Both the position numbers and the translations under genes were made by a program. 38,788 bases of DNA from Belnapia moabensis DSM 16746 (GTDB lineage: Bacteria; Pseudomonadota; Alphaproteobacteria; Acetobacterales; Acetobacteraceae), in contig NZ_JQKB01000049.1 of assembly GCF_000745835.1 (NCBI RefSeq), positions 1 to 38,788 of the forward strand, given 5' to 3'. This document shows, one piece after another, positions 26,729 through 34,591 of the stretch. The first letter of the stretch is position 1, and the number at the start of each line of letters is the position of its first letter. The notes under the pieces are model-generated. The model was not told the origin of the DNA and did not search any database. It saw nothing but the letters and a program-made list of their open reading frames with translations.

Positions 26729-29116
26729 ATGCCCATCACCACGCCAGACACGCTGTTCACCCACGATGTGATCGGCCGCTATCTCTGCAACACGCGAGAT
26801 GAGGCATTGGCCAGCGGCCCGTTCGACGTCTATGTCATAGGCGGTGGCAGCTTCGGTGCGGCGATAGCTGAGCAGATCTTCGACTTCGACATAGCCCGCC
26901 GACACCGCATACTGGTTCTCGAGGCGGGCCCTTTCATGCTGCCTGGGCACGTGCAGAACCTCCCGCCTATGAGCGCTCCCCTCGGACCGCCCGATCTCAG
27001 CAATCCGCTCAACCCCGGGACCATTGAGCAACTGCGCGCTGCTTGGAGTGCGCAGAACCCCGGCCAACCTGTACCCGCGATACTGCCGCCCAGAAATGAG
27101 GTTTGGGGTCTCGCTTGGCATTCACGGGCGGGGGCCAATGCCGCCGATCCCAAAGACAAGCGTTTCCCCGGCCTTGCCTACTGCATCGGAGGACGTTCGC
27201 TCTTCTGGGGTGGCTGGTCTCCACGGCTGATTGCAACAGAGCTCACCGATTGGCCCGCTGCGGTCGTCACGGACCTGAATACCCGCCTCTTTGCTCTGGC
27301 GCAGCGGCAGCTTGGAACGGACCTCACCAACGACTTCATCACCGGGCCGCTGCACAGCGAACTCCGCGCGCGGTTATTCGCCAACCTGGCCGGAGTTGCC
27401 GCCGCAATCGGCGTCGCAACCGCGGACGAACTGGAGGCGCCGCTCGCCGTGCAGTCTGCGTCGCCTCTTCCCGGATTTTTCCCATTCAATAAATTCAGTT
27501 CACTGCCGCTGCTTCTTGAGGCTGTGCGCGCCGATGTGGGCAGGTCGGGGAATGACTCTCAGCGGCGGCTCATGGTGGTGCCACGCTGTCACGCCATCTC
27601 GCTGGGTCTCGGCCCCAATAACCGAGTGAATCTGATCCGCACCAACCAGGGCGACTTCCAGGTAAGCGCGAACGCGGTCGTCTTCATCGCGCTTGGAACC
27701 GTCGAGTCTACCCGGCTTGCCCTGCTTTCCTTCCCCAACGCAGACGGCCACATTGGGCAAAACCTAATGGCGCATCTGCGGTCCAACACCACCATCCGTA
27801 TTCCGCGGGCCGACCTTCCGCCTAATCTGCCCAATGCGCTCCAAGCGTCTGCCCTGTTCGTGAAGGGCCAACAGGCAGCAAATGGACCGCATTTCCACCT
27901 TCAGATTACTGGCACTGGGGTGCGAGGTGACGTCCGTGATTCCGAGATTGAGCTAAACCAAGCGATACCGAACATCGATCTGCTTGATCAGATAACCGGC
28001 GCGCTTGCCCAACCGGGCGGGGACGACTTCGTTGTGGTCACCATCCGCGGCATCGGTGAGATGACGCCCGACCGCGTGGGAAACGGCCCCAGCCGGATCC
28101 AGTTGGACCCTGAGGTCGACGAGAATGGTGTTCGGCGGGCTATTGTCACGCTGGGCCTGACCGCGGCTGACCAAGCACTCTGGGACACGATGGATGCCGC
28201 CGCCCAGCAGACAGCCCAGGCGCTAGCTACGTCTCTCGGCGGCGTGCTGTCACCGGGATTGCAGTACCTAAACCCGGGCGCCAACCCACCGTGGCAGGCC
28301 GCGGCGTTCACCCAGCGTGACGGGCTCGGGTCGACACACCACGAGGGTGGGACGCTGTGGATGGGCACCGACCCGGCAGCATCGGTCACCGACACGATCG
28401 GCCGCTTCCACGAGGTTACCAACGCCTTCGCGGTTGGACCGGCGCTATTCCCAGTGGTCGGCTCGCCGAACCCCATGCTCGGGGGCATGGCCCTTGTGCG
28501 CCGAACGGCAGAGGCGCTGCTCGCACCGCGCCTGCCGCCTGGACCGCCGGTTCTCGATCCGGGATTCCAGTGGTTGTTTAGCGGAGCCAACACCAATGGC
28601 TGGCAGATGGCAGGGCCTGGCGGCTTCCAGTTAGAGGGGCGTGATGGCGGCGTCATGACATCGAACGGCGGACCAGGGCTCTTCTGGTTCAGCGGCCAGC
28701 AGTTTGCGAATTTTGTGCTCCGGCTTCAGTGGCAGTCCAACGACCCGAACGACAACTCGGGTGTCTTTGTCCGTTTCCCCGATCCGGGCAACAATCCGCA
28801 AGTCGCCGTCGATCAGGGCTACGAGATCCAGATCGACGACCTTGGCCAGCCCGACAATGCGCCGATCCATCGAACTGGTGCCATCTACCAATTCGCCGCG
28901 CCTTCACGATTGGCGTCTCGACTGATGGGAGAGTGGAACGACCTCGAGATCGGTGTCCAAGGCCAGAACCACACGGTGACACTAAACGGCGATCAGGTGA
29001 CCACCCTGGCTGGCAACCCTGGTGGTCGGCCCAACCAGGGTTTCATAGGCGTACAGAACCACCACCCCGGCTCCAGGGTGTCGTTCCGGAACATCCGTAT
29101 CCAGCCGCTGCCGTAG
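26729..29116 (+). CDS. GMC oxidoreductase fused to a DUF1080 domain
   Basis: 795 residues. Residues about 30-590 are a GMC-type FAD oxidoreductase: the dinucleotide site VYVIGGGSFG with LVLEAG, GGRSLFWGGW, and the catalytic STHHEGGTLWMG (His) and GSPNPMLGGM (Asn) boxes. Residues about 605-795 are a DUF1080 laminin-G-like domain (WLFSGANTNGWQ, NSGVFVRFPDPG, GYEIQIDD, EWNDLEIGVQG). DUF1080 proteins include 3-keto-glycoside hydrolases, and GMC enzymes can make keto-sugars, so one chain could oxidise a sugar and then bind or cleave it; this is inference. No signal peptide visible. GGGAGG precedes the ATG. Not packed with neighbours. Confidence 0.85.
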   Translation: MPITTPDTLFTHDVIGRYLCNTRDEALASGPFDVYVIGGGSFGAAIAEQIFDFDIARRHRILVLEAGPFMLPGHVQNLPPMSAPLGPPDLSNPLNPGTIEQLRAAWSAQNPGQPVPAILPPRNEVWGLAWHSRAGANAADPKDKRFPGLAYCIGGRSLFWGGWSPRLIATELTDWPAAVVTDLNTRLFALAQRQLGTDLTNDFITGPLHSELRARLFANLAGVAAAIGVATADELEAPLAVQSASPLPGFFPFNKFSSLPLLLEAVRADVGRSGNDSQRRLMVVPRCHAISLGLGPNNRVNLIRTNQGDFQVSANAVVFIALGTVESTRLALLSFPNADGHIGQNLMAHLRSNTTIRIPRADLPPNLPNALQASALFVKGQQAANGPHFHLQITGTGVRGDVRDSEIELNQAIPNIDLLDQITGALAQPGGDDFVVVTIRGIGEMTPDRVGNGPSRIQLDPEVDENGVRRAIVTLGLTAADQALWDTMDAAAQQTAQALATSLGGVLSPGLQYLNPGANPPWQAAAFTQRDGLGSTHHEGGTLWMGTDPAASVTDTIGRFHEVTNAFAVGPALFPVVGSPNPMLGGMALVRRTAEALLAPRLPPGPPVLDPGFQWLFSGANTNGWQMAGPGGFQLEGRDGGVMTSNGGPGLFWFSGQQFANFVLRLQWQSNDPNDNSGVFVRFPDPGNNPQVAVDQGYEIQIDDLGQPDNAPIHRTGAIYQFAAPSRLASRLMGEWNDLEIGVQGQNHTVTLNGDQVTTLAGNPGGRPNQGFIGVQNHHPGSRVSFRNIRIQPLP

Positions 29117-29135
29117 CTCGGCAGGCCAGGGATGG

Positions 29136-29169
29136 GGACGCGCCAGCCCGGACCAGCACTGGTGCGTCC
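29136..29169 (+). terminator. Probable terminator of the GMC gene
   Basis: GGACGCGCCAG and CTGGTGCGTCC pair over 11 positions with one G-T pair around a 12-base loop, 20 bases after the stop. It also lies downstream of the leftward copD gene and may serve both. Confidence 0.5.
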
Positions 29170-29279
29170 GCACCTGATAGTACGAAGGCGCTGGCAGCCG
29201 TCAGGTCATGGCATGGCGGAGCGTCCTTCATGTTTTCTCTATGGAAACGCTCAAATTTGGTGGCCGGACAATGCCCCAT

Positions 29280-30179
29280 TCAATGCATCCGGTGCACGAC
29301 ACTCTCGGGCGAGGTCGAGACCATCTCGGCGGCCGCGTAGAGCACCAGGATGACGACCACCGCCTCTACTGCCACCGAGCGGGCCAGCTTGGCGCCTGCC
29401 CCAGGTGTGCGGGCGGCCAGCGCCGGTGTGAGACGGAAACGGTGCCAGGCTGCGAAGCCCAGTAGGACCGCTACCAGGGCCACCTTGGCCATGAGGGCCC
29501 AGCCATACCAGGAGCCAACGAGTTGGCCGAGGTCGCCGAGGATCCACCAGGCGAGCACCAGGCCAGCGGCTACCAGCACCGGCACGGCCATGGCTGCGAC
29601 ACGGGCCCAGTCCTCGACAAGGCGGGCGGTGCCCGGGCCGTCGCGTCGGGAGACCCAGGCCAGAGGCGGCAGGCTGCCGATCCAGTAGGCCGCCACGACC
29701 AGGTGGATGAGCAACAGGCCAGCCAGCAGCGGCCTTGAGGCAAGCGTCGTCGTGTGTCCGAGCAGCGCGTAGCTGGCGCAGGCGAGGATGCCACCGGTCG
29801 CCGCCAACGGAGCCCCACGCCGTCCAACGCTCAGGGCCGCTACGAGCAGCATGCCGAGCCCGCCCAGCCCGTAGGAGGCACCCGCCGGTGACAGGAGGAT
29901 GATGCTCCATCCCTCGAGATCCGTGAGGGTCTCGCCGCCCATCAGCACGCCGACATGGGCGGTCAGGGCGCCGATGCCAGCCATGATGGCCAGCAGGGCG
30001 GCACCCGCAGCCCAGCACCGCAGCCGCCCAGCCTCAGCGGGATCCAGCCGGGCACCGAACAGCAGCGCGAAGAAGGTAAGCCCCGCGCCGCCAAGGCTGC
30101 CCGTGTAGTAGGCCGCCCGCAGCACCACGGCGGCGGCGCTCCAACCCAGTTCGCCGCCCTGGAGCAGGGTCAGGATCAC
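29280..30179 (-). CDS. copD: Copper resistance inner-membrane protein CopD
   Basis: 299 residues with about eight hydrophobic segments and the CopD-domain pattern GHTTTLASRPLLAGLLLIHL followed by AYWIGSLPPLAW; its His residues in membrane helices are typical copper ligands. CopD works with CopC to move copper across the inner membrane. The start is GTG at 30179, whose GTGA overlaps the copC stop, so the two are translationally coupled. This start gives a normal family length; a longer N-terminus would be antisense-like Arg-rich sequence. Last gene of the leftward copper series. Confidence 0.9.
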   Translation of the reverse strand: MILTLLQGGELGWSAAAVVLRAAYYTGSLGGAGLTFFALLFGARLDPAEAGRLRCWAAGAALLAIMAGIGALTAHVGVLMGGETLTDLEGWSIILLSPAGASYGLGGLGMLLVAALSVGRRGAPLAATGGILACASYALLGHTTTLASRPLLAGLLLIHLVVAAYWIGSLPPLAWVSRRDGPGTARLVEDWARVAAMAVPVLVAAGLVLAWWILGDLGQLVGSWYGWALMAKVALVAVLLGFAAWHRFRLTPALAARTPGAGAKLARSVAVEAVVVILVLYAAAEMVSTSPESVVHRMH

Positions 30180-30562
30180 CGGCTGGCCCGGTCCACCCGG
30201 AAGGCCAGCGTGCCGCCGCCGACATGGCCGTCGGCCGAGGCGCCGCGCCACTCCACACGGTAGGCACCAGGCGGCAGCGTTTCCTGCACGGTCGCCCGCA
30301 CCTCCCGGACGGGGGCGCCGCGCTCGCCCTCACGGGCCAGGCGCCGCTCGCGCCCGCTCTCGTCCAGGAGCTTCAGCGTCATCACCCGGACCGGCGCCGC
30401 GAACATCAGCGAAATGGCGGGCGGCGAGCTCCGGAGCACCGCCCCGTCGGCGGGTTCGGCATGGTGCAGGTCGGAATGGGCCAGGGCGGGCCCAGCCGCA
30501 GCCAAACTGAGTGCAAGGGCGGCCGCCAGGATCGAGCGGCGCCGTGAAGTCGAAGCGGTCAT
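30176..30562 (-). CDS. copC: Periplasmic copper-binding protein CopC
   Basis: 128 residues. A signal peptide (with RRRS near the start) is cut after Ala28, leaving an N-terminal His (HSDLHHAEPADGAVL), the canonical first Cu(II) ligand of CopC. The conserved ADGH near the C-terminus (SADGHVGGGTLAFRV) gives the Asp and His ligands. There is no Met-rich Cu(I) loop, as in most single-site CopC proteins. GAGGG stands seven bases before the ATG. Overlaps copD. Confidence 0.93.
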   Translation of the reverse strand: MTASTSRRRSILAAALALSLAAAGPALAHSDLHHAEPADGAVLRSSPPAISLMFAAPVRVMTLKLLDESGRERRLAREGERGAPVREVRATVQETLPPGAYRVEWRGASADGHVGGGTLAFRVDRASR

Positions 30563-30722
30563 GTCGAACCCTCAGAATTGGATGCAGGCACCGCGGTTCA
30601 GCACCGCCTGGGCACGGAGGTAGGCATCGCACGCTCCTGGGGCGGCCTGAAACGCTTGCGGCACCGCCAGCAATCATTCGAAATGCGTGCGCTGTGGCAG
30701 CCGGAGGTGATGCGGCAGCGCC

Positions 30723-31199
30723 TCAGTGCCGCGCCCAGCCCCCTTCGCCACCGGGCGTTCCGAACAGGATGACCTCATAGGGCGTGCCGGGGATGTCCAT
30801 GCCTGGAGAGGAGGGCGGCATGCCTGGAGCGGACAGCCCTTTGGCGCGCGGCCGCTCGGCAAGTAGGCGCCGCACGTCGGCGGCGGGCACGTGTCCCTCG
30901 ATGAGGTAGCCGTCCACGAGTGCCGTGTGGCAGGACCAGAGCGCTTCGGGTACGCCGCTCATGACCTTGATGGGCACCACATTTGCGGTCTGGTGGACGG
31001 TGACCTCGAATCCTGCCGCCCGCATGTGCGCGACCCAACCCTCACAGCAGCCGCAGTTCGGATCCTGCCATACCTCCAGCCGTGCTGGCGGAGCAGCCTG
31101 TGCCGTCCGGCCCAGCCCCATTGGAACCAATGTGGCTGCCAGCGCGGTGAGGAGCACGCTTCGCCTGCTGGTGGGTCCCGCCTGAATGCCGTTACGCAT
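30723..31199 (-). CDS. Exported DUF411 metal-binding protein
   Basis: 158 residues. The N-terminus TSRRSVLLTALAATL looks like a Tat-type signal, followed by the DUF411 core: EVWQDPNCGCCEGW with a CGCC thiol cluster (residues 49-52), then WSCHTALVDGYLIEGHVPA with a second Cys-His pair. DUF411 proteins accompany copper and silver resistance genes and are thought to bind metal in the periplasm. GGAG lies about nine bases before the ATG at 31199. It lies between the DUF305 gene (67 bases) and copC (160 bases) on the same strand. Confidence 0.88.
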   Translation of the reverse strand: MRNGIQAGPTSRRSVLLTALAATLVPMGLGRTAQAAPPARLEVWQDPNCGCCEGWVAHMRAAGFEVTVHQTANVVPIKVMSGVPEALWSCHTALVDGYLIEGHVPAADVRRLLAERPRAKGLSAPGMPPSSPGMDIPGTPYEVILFGTPGGEGGWARH

Positions 31200-31266
31200 C
31201 GTCGTGTGCTCCCCTTCTTTGCCCAAGGTTACCCGGCGGAGGTCGGAACTACCGCCGGGCCGCTGC

Positions 31267-32196
31267 TCAGTGGCCGTGGTGCGCGTGGCCACCCTGGGCC
31301 TGCGGTACCGGTGCGATGCCATGCCCGGCAGCCGCAGCCGCCTGACCGGCAGGGGCGGCGCCGTGACCCGCATGGGCGTTGGCGGTCGACACCTGCGTGG
31401 CCGGGGAGCCGTGCCCAGCATGCGACATGCCCTCCATGCCGTGGACCATGGAAGCGGGCACCTGCACGGCGTCAGCGTTGCCCGGGTAGGCAGCGATGAC
31501 GCGGCGCATGAGAGCGATTTCCTGCGTCTGGTCGGTGACGATGTCGACGTTCAGCAGGCCGAGGAAGGTGTTCCGGCCGTTCCGGTCAGCCTGATAGGCG
31601 CGCGCCATGTCGAGGGCGCCCTGATGATGGGTCGTCATGGCCTTGGCGAACTGCACGTCGCACTCCGTCACCGGCGCGTTCCCCGAGAACACGGCCGCCA
31701 GCGGGCCAGGCACCGGGTACTTCATGAAGCGGTCCCGCTGGCCCAGCCCTTCCGTCGCGCCCGACTGGATAGCGAACCGGGCGAAACCGAGGTTCACCAC
31801 CCGCGCGGGTCTGTCGAGGTTCCGCGCCACCTCGTCCAGCAGGCCGATCTCGAACTGCTGCTTGTGGACGATGGCTTGCGCCAACTCCTTGAGGGCCGGG
31901 TTGCTGGCGTTCGCGTCCGCGAGGTATTCCTGCGACATGGAGAGCGCCCCCGCGTGGTGCGCCCGCATGCCGGTCACGTAGTCCCGGTCCGCTTTGACTG
32001 CGGCCGCGAGGGCCTCGGGAGACATGACGGAGTAGGAGGTCGTCGTCACGGGCGAGGTGCCCGGCTCGTACTGCTCGCCCACCATCGCCCGGGCAGGCGA
32101 GCCCGCGGTCAACAGTGCCGTCGCAGCGACCGCGGCAGCAAGGGTCAGGCGGAGCGGGAGGCGCTTGCTAGCGCGGATCTGATTCATCGAAGACAT
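31267..32196 (-). CDS. Exported protein with two DUF305 domains and His/Met-rich tail
   Basis: 309 residues: a signal peptide (to about residue 37, SPARA), a first DUF305 unit with MRAHHAGALSMSQEYL, a second with MTTHHQGALDMARAYQ, and a tail of about 80 residues with repeated HGMEGMSHAGHG, HAGHGAAP and a final HAHHGH. DUF305 proteins are four-helix bundles with HH..GA..M signatures, commonly found in copper and silver loci. The duplicated domain and the His-rich tail suggest high-capacity periplasmic metal binding. Start at 32196 has only a weak binding site; an in-frame ATG nine bases on is an alternative. Confidence 0.87.
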   Translation of the reverse strand: MSSMNQIRASKRLPLRLTLAAAVAATALLTAGSPARAMVGEQYEPGTSPVTTTSYSVMSPEALAAAVKADRDYVTGMRAHHAGALSMSQEYLADANASNPALKELAQAIVHKQQFEIGLLDEVARNLDRPARVVNLGFARFAIQSGATEGLGQRDRFMKYPVPGPLAAVFSGNAPVTECDVQFAKAMTTHHQGALDMARAYQADRNGRNTFLGLLNVDIVTDQTQEIALMRRVIAAYPGNADAVQVPASMVHGMEGMSHAGHGSPATQVSTANAHAGHGAAPAGQAAAAAGHGIAPVPQAQGGHAHHGH

Positions 32197-32358
32197 CTGC
32201 TTGGTCCTGTCGCATTCCCCACGACCGCAGCCTGCATTGGCCACGTCGGTCACGGTGCCCCTGGGTGGGGCGTGTGCTTCCTTGGTTCGACTGGTCTCTG
32301 TGCACCGGGACGACGTCAGGTCGCCCATTGGCGCGACCGGGCGCACTAGCGCACTCGG

Positions 32359-32772
32359 TCAGACCAGGCGTCGGGGAGGCGGAAGCGACGGAGGGACCTC
32401 GATGCCAAAGCGCGCGTGCGCCGGGGCAAGGTGTCGGATGACGGCACCGGCGGACGGCACCGGACCGGCCTGAGAGGGCGGAAGCGTGCCGGTAGCGGCG
32501 ATGCACTGGGCGGCCACGCAGCAGGGCAGGCCCCGCCCGCCGTCCGAATGGCCGCAGGGATGGCCGGGCTCCAAGGCGTGTAGAGATGGCAGGTGTTCAG
32601 ACGTCACCTGCATCAGCGTGGCGGCGTCGGCGTGGGAGACGCAGTGTTCAGGCGTCTGCTGGACCGGCATGGCCGCCGCAGCGTGCCGCATCGCAGGCCC
32701 CGGCAGAGCGAGCAGGACCAGCGCGAGCAAGCCCGCGATGACCGTCTTGAATGTGCCCCTGCCGCTCGACAT
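32359..32772 (-). CDS. Exported Cys/His-rich small protein of the copper cluster (CopL-like)
   Basis: 137 residues with a signal-anchor or signal peptide (residues about 8-34). The mature part has Cys and His groups (EHCVSHAD, PGHPCGHSDGG, LPCCVAAQC) and ends with a Pro-rich VPPSLPPPRRL tail, seen in small exported proteins of copper loci sometimes named CopL. It lies 47 bases behind cueR on the same strand and probably shares its transcript. Function unknown; metal binding is inferred from residues and context. Confidence 0.75.
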   Translation of the reverse strand: MSSGRGTFKTVIAGLLALVLLALPGPAMRHAAAAMPVQQTPEHCVSHADAATLMQVTSEHLPSLHALEPGHPCGHSDGGRGLPCCVAAQCIAATGTLPPSQAGPVPSAGAVIRHLAPAHARFGIEVPPSLPPPRRLV

Positions 32773-32819
32773 CCTGAAGACTGTTCCTCTGGTGGTGGAA
32801 GTTCTGCCGTTTTCCTAGC

Positions 32820-33302
32820 CTACACCGTGTGGCACGGCACCGCACCGCTTTTGCCACCCCTCCCTCCGGCGCTGACATGCTTTGTCATCTTGGCCGTCGG
32901 TGCCTTCGCCTGGGCGCCACCCTCGAGGTCATGTAGGATCGGGCAATCCGGCCGATGGTCGCCGTGGCAGGCGTCCGCCAGTTCTTGCAGGGTGTCACGC
33001 ATGGCAGTGAGCTCGAGGATTTTGGCGTCTAGTTCGGTTACGTGCTCCTGGGCCACCCGCTTGACATCGGCGCTCGACCGCTCCCGGTCCCGCCACAGGC
33101 CGACCAGCAGCTTAATGCGCTCGATGGACAAGCCGAGGTCGCGCGCCCGCCGGATGAAGCGGAGGGTGTTCACGTCGGTGCCCGAGTAGACCCGGTAACC
33201 CGCCTCGGTCCGCGCTGCCTTCGGCAGCAGACCGATTTCCTCATAGTAGCGAAGCATCTTGGCCGACACGCCCGAGGCCGCCGACGCCTGCCCGATGTTC
33301 AT
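32820..33302 (-). CDS. cueR: Copper-responsive MerR-family regulator CueR
   Basis: 160 residues. Winged-helix DNA-binding part (residues 1-70, MNIGQASAASGVSAKMLRYY), a dimer helix, and the metal loop Cys112 and Cys120 (CHGDHRPDCPI), which match the two Cys of E. coli CueR in number and spacing. CueR senses Cu(I), Ag(I) or Au(I) and twists promoters with over-long spacers into activity. A 30-residue basic extension follows the metal loop. It is transcribed from its own CueR-type promoter at 33348-33378, suggesting autoregulation, divergent from copZ. Confidence 0.93.
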   Translation of the reverse strand: MNIGQASAASGVSAKMLRYYEEIGLLPKAARTEAGYRVYSGTDVNTLRFIRRARDLGLSIERIKLLVGLWRDRERSSADVKRVAQEHVTELDAKILELTAMRDTLQELADACHGDHRPDCPILHDLEGGAQAKAPTAKMTKHVSAGGRGGKSGAVPCHTV

Positions 33303-33347
33303 GTCCGCCTCCGTTCCGATCTACACCGATACCGGTGCCTATTAACC

Positions 33348-33378
33348 AAGATGGGGCTTCCCATAGTGGGAAGGTCAA
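33348..33378 (-). promoter_or_regulatory. CueR-type promoter/operator of cueR
   Basis: Read leftward: TTGACC (33378-33373), a 19-base spacer with the dyad TTCCCACTATGGGAA and ending GCCC, then CATCTT. Nearly the same as the copA site. The cueR start is about 46 bases downstream. Confidence 0.85.
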
Positions 33379-33415
33379 GCATGATCTGGTGTCCTCCAAA
33401 CCGTTGTGGAAGGCT

Positions 33416-33446
33416 TTGACCCTCCCGTTGTGGGAAGCCCCAACTA
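33416..33446 (+). promoter_or_regulatory. CueR-type promoter/operator of copZ
   Basis: Read rightward: TTGACC (33416-33421), a 19-base spacer with CTCCCGTTGTGGGAAG and ending GCCC, then CAACTA. It points to copZ 30 bases downstream. A third partial copy, CCGTTGTGGAAGG, lies between the two promoters at about 33402-33414. Confidence 0.8.
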
Positions 33447-33475
33447 GGGAGCCGTCCCGCGTTACGGAGGTCGGC

Positions 33476-33679
33476 ATGATGGTCTTCAAGATCCCCAACA
33501 TGGGGTGCGGCGGCTGCGCGAAGTCGGTGACGGCGGCCCTACGGGGCGTCGACCCCGCTCTCCAGGTCCGTGTCGACCTGGAGCAGCGCCGGGTCACAGT
33601 GGAGGGGGCGGCGGACGGTGAGGCCCTGGTTCGTGCCTTGCGCCAAGCTGGCTTCGAGGGTGAGAGGCTGACCGCCTGA
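33476..33679 (+). CDS. copZ: Cytoplasmic copper chaperone CopZ
   Basis: 67 residues, one heavy-metal-associated domain: MGCGGC with Cys11 and Cys14 binds Cu(I), and the rest has the usual ferredoxin-like pattern (RVTVEGAADGEALVRALRQAGF). It delivers copper to CopA, which lacks its own CxxC domains here, so the separate chaperone may substitute for them, or to CueR. GGAGG lies five bases before the first of two consecutive ATG codons, which is chosen as the start. Monocistronic, divergent from cueR. Confidence 0.92.
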   Translation: MMVFKIPNMGCGGCAKSVTAALRGVDPALQVRVDLEQRRVTVEGAADGEALVRALRQAGFEGERLTA

Positions 33680-34001
33680 TGCGGCGTCTGGCGACCGAAG
33701 CCGCTCAGCCATGATGGTGCCTCGCGGCACCTGACCGCCGTCGGAACCTCCGGGCCGACGTGGTCTCGGCCAACGCCATCCAGGCGCGTGTTCACGCTGC
33801 TCCCGCGCGGAAGCCGCGGCGTGAACGCCAAGAGGAGGCGCGGGAGCAGGGTGATACCAAGGGCAGGTGCTCTCAGCCCCGCAGCGACGTTCCGCTTAGC
33901 CCCAATGAACTCTGAGCCCATTCGCCTCTTGAGGTGGTTATTGCGCTGAGACCCACGCGCTGCGTTCGTGGTCCAGCGATCTGGGGGATGGAGCGGCATC
34001 G
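33680..34001. other. Intergenic region with nested inverted repeats
   Basis: No gene supported. At 33797-33808 and 33838-33849 lie perfect 12-bp arms (CTGCTCCCGCGC and GCGCGGGAGCAG), interleaved with a second pair of 8-bp arms (GTTCACGC at 33790-33797 and GCGTGAAC at 33820-33827). The two stems cannot form together, as in switch-like RNAs, but they may simply be leftovers of a mobile element. Confidence 0.5.
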
Positions 34002-34457
34002 ATGGACATACTGGTCATTGAGGACGAGCCATTGGTCCGCGAAGCGATTGCGCGGGATTTGCGCGAAGCGGGATTCAATGCGACCGAGGCTGCTAACGCG
34101 GAGACCGCGCTGATGATGGCCGAGGAGGCTGCCGCAGCTAGCGCGCCGCCGTCTATCATTGTCACCGGCCTCCATCTCGGCCCTGGCGTGGATGGCTTGG
34201 CGCTCGGCGCAGAGATGCTGCGGCGGTGGCCCGAGACCGGCGTGGTCTACATCACCCGCCAACCCGACATGCTCGAGGGGCGCCTTCTCGGTCCACGCGA
34301 GCACTACCTGCTCAAGCCGGTCGCGCGTGAGACGCTGCTGCACACCGTGCGCAGCCTCATGCCTGCCTGGGCGTCCGCCCTGACAACGCCCTTGGTTGCG
34401 CTGGCTTCCGCAGTGGCCACCACCCTCGGTCTTGCAACCGCTCGTGGTCGGTCTTAG
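34002..34457 (+). CDS. Receiver-like protein lacking the phospho-acceptor Asp
   Basis: 151 residues. Residues 1-118 have the CheY-type receiver fold: acidic pair Glu7-Asp8 (VIEDEP), the conserved Thr in VYITRQP and Lys in YLLKPVA. Where the phosphorylated Asp is expected (usually V-T-D before the loop LGPG.DG) there is Gly56 (IIVTGLHLGPGVDG). Classical phosphorylation is therefore unlikely. The tail (about 120-151) is hydrophobic, Ala/Thr-rich. GGAG stands eight bases before the ATG. It may be a decayed regulator or a phosphorylation-independent one. Confidence 0.75.
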   Translation: MDILVIEDEPLVREAIARDLREAGFNATEAANAETALMMAEEAAAASAPPSIIVTGLHLGPGVDGLALGAEMLRRWPETGVVYITRQPDMLEGRLLGPREHYLLKPVARETLLHTVRSLMPAWASALTTPLVALASAVATTLGLATARGRS

Positions 34458-34591
34458 CAGCCGGAGCGGATGGGCACGCCGCCGCCAATCCTGCGGCTCG
34501 CGCGGTGGCACGTCGGTGCCGGTGAAGCCCACCGGATGCGAGAGAAGGCCGTGACGTAGCCACGCCGTCGCTGAGTGGGAGGCAGATCGGA

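Noticed and set aside
31186-32349. 387-codon rightward frame
   Set aside because: It lies wholly antisense to the double DUF305 gene and part of the DUF411 gene; the translation is Arg/His/Gly-biased with no motifs.
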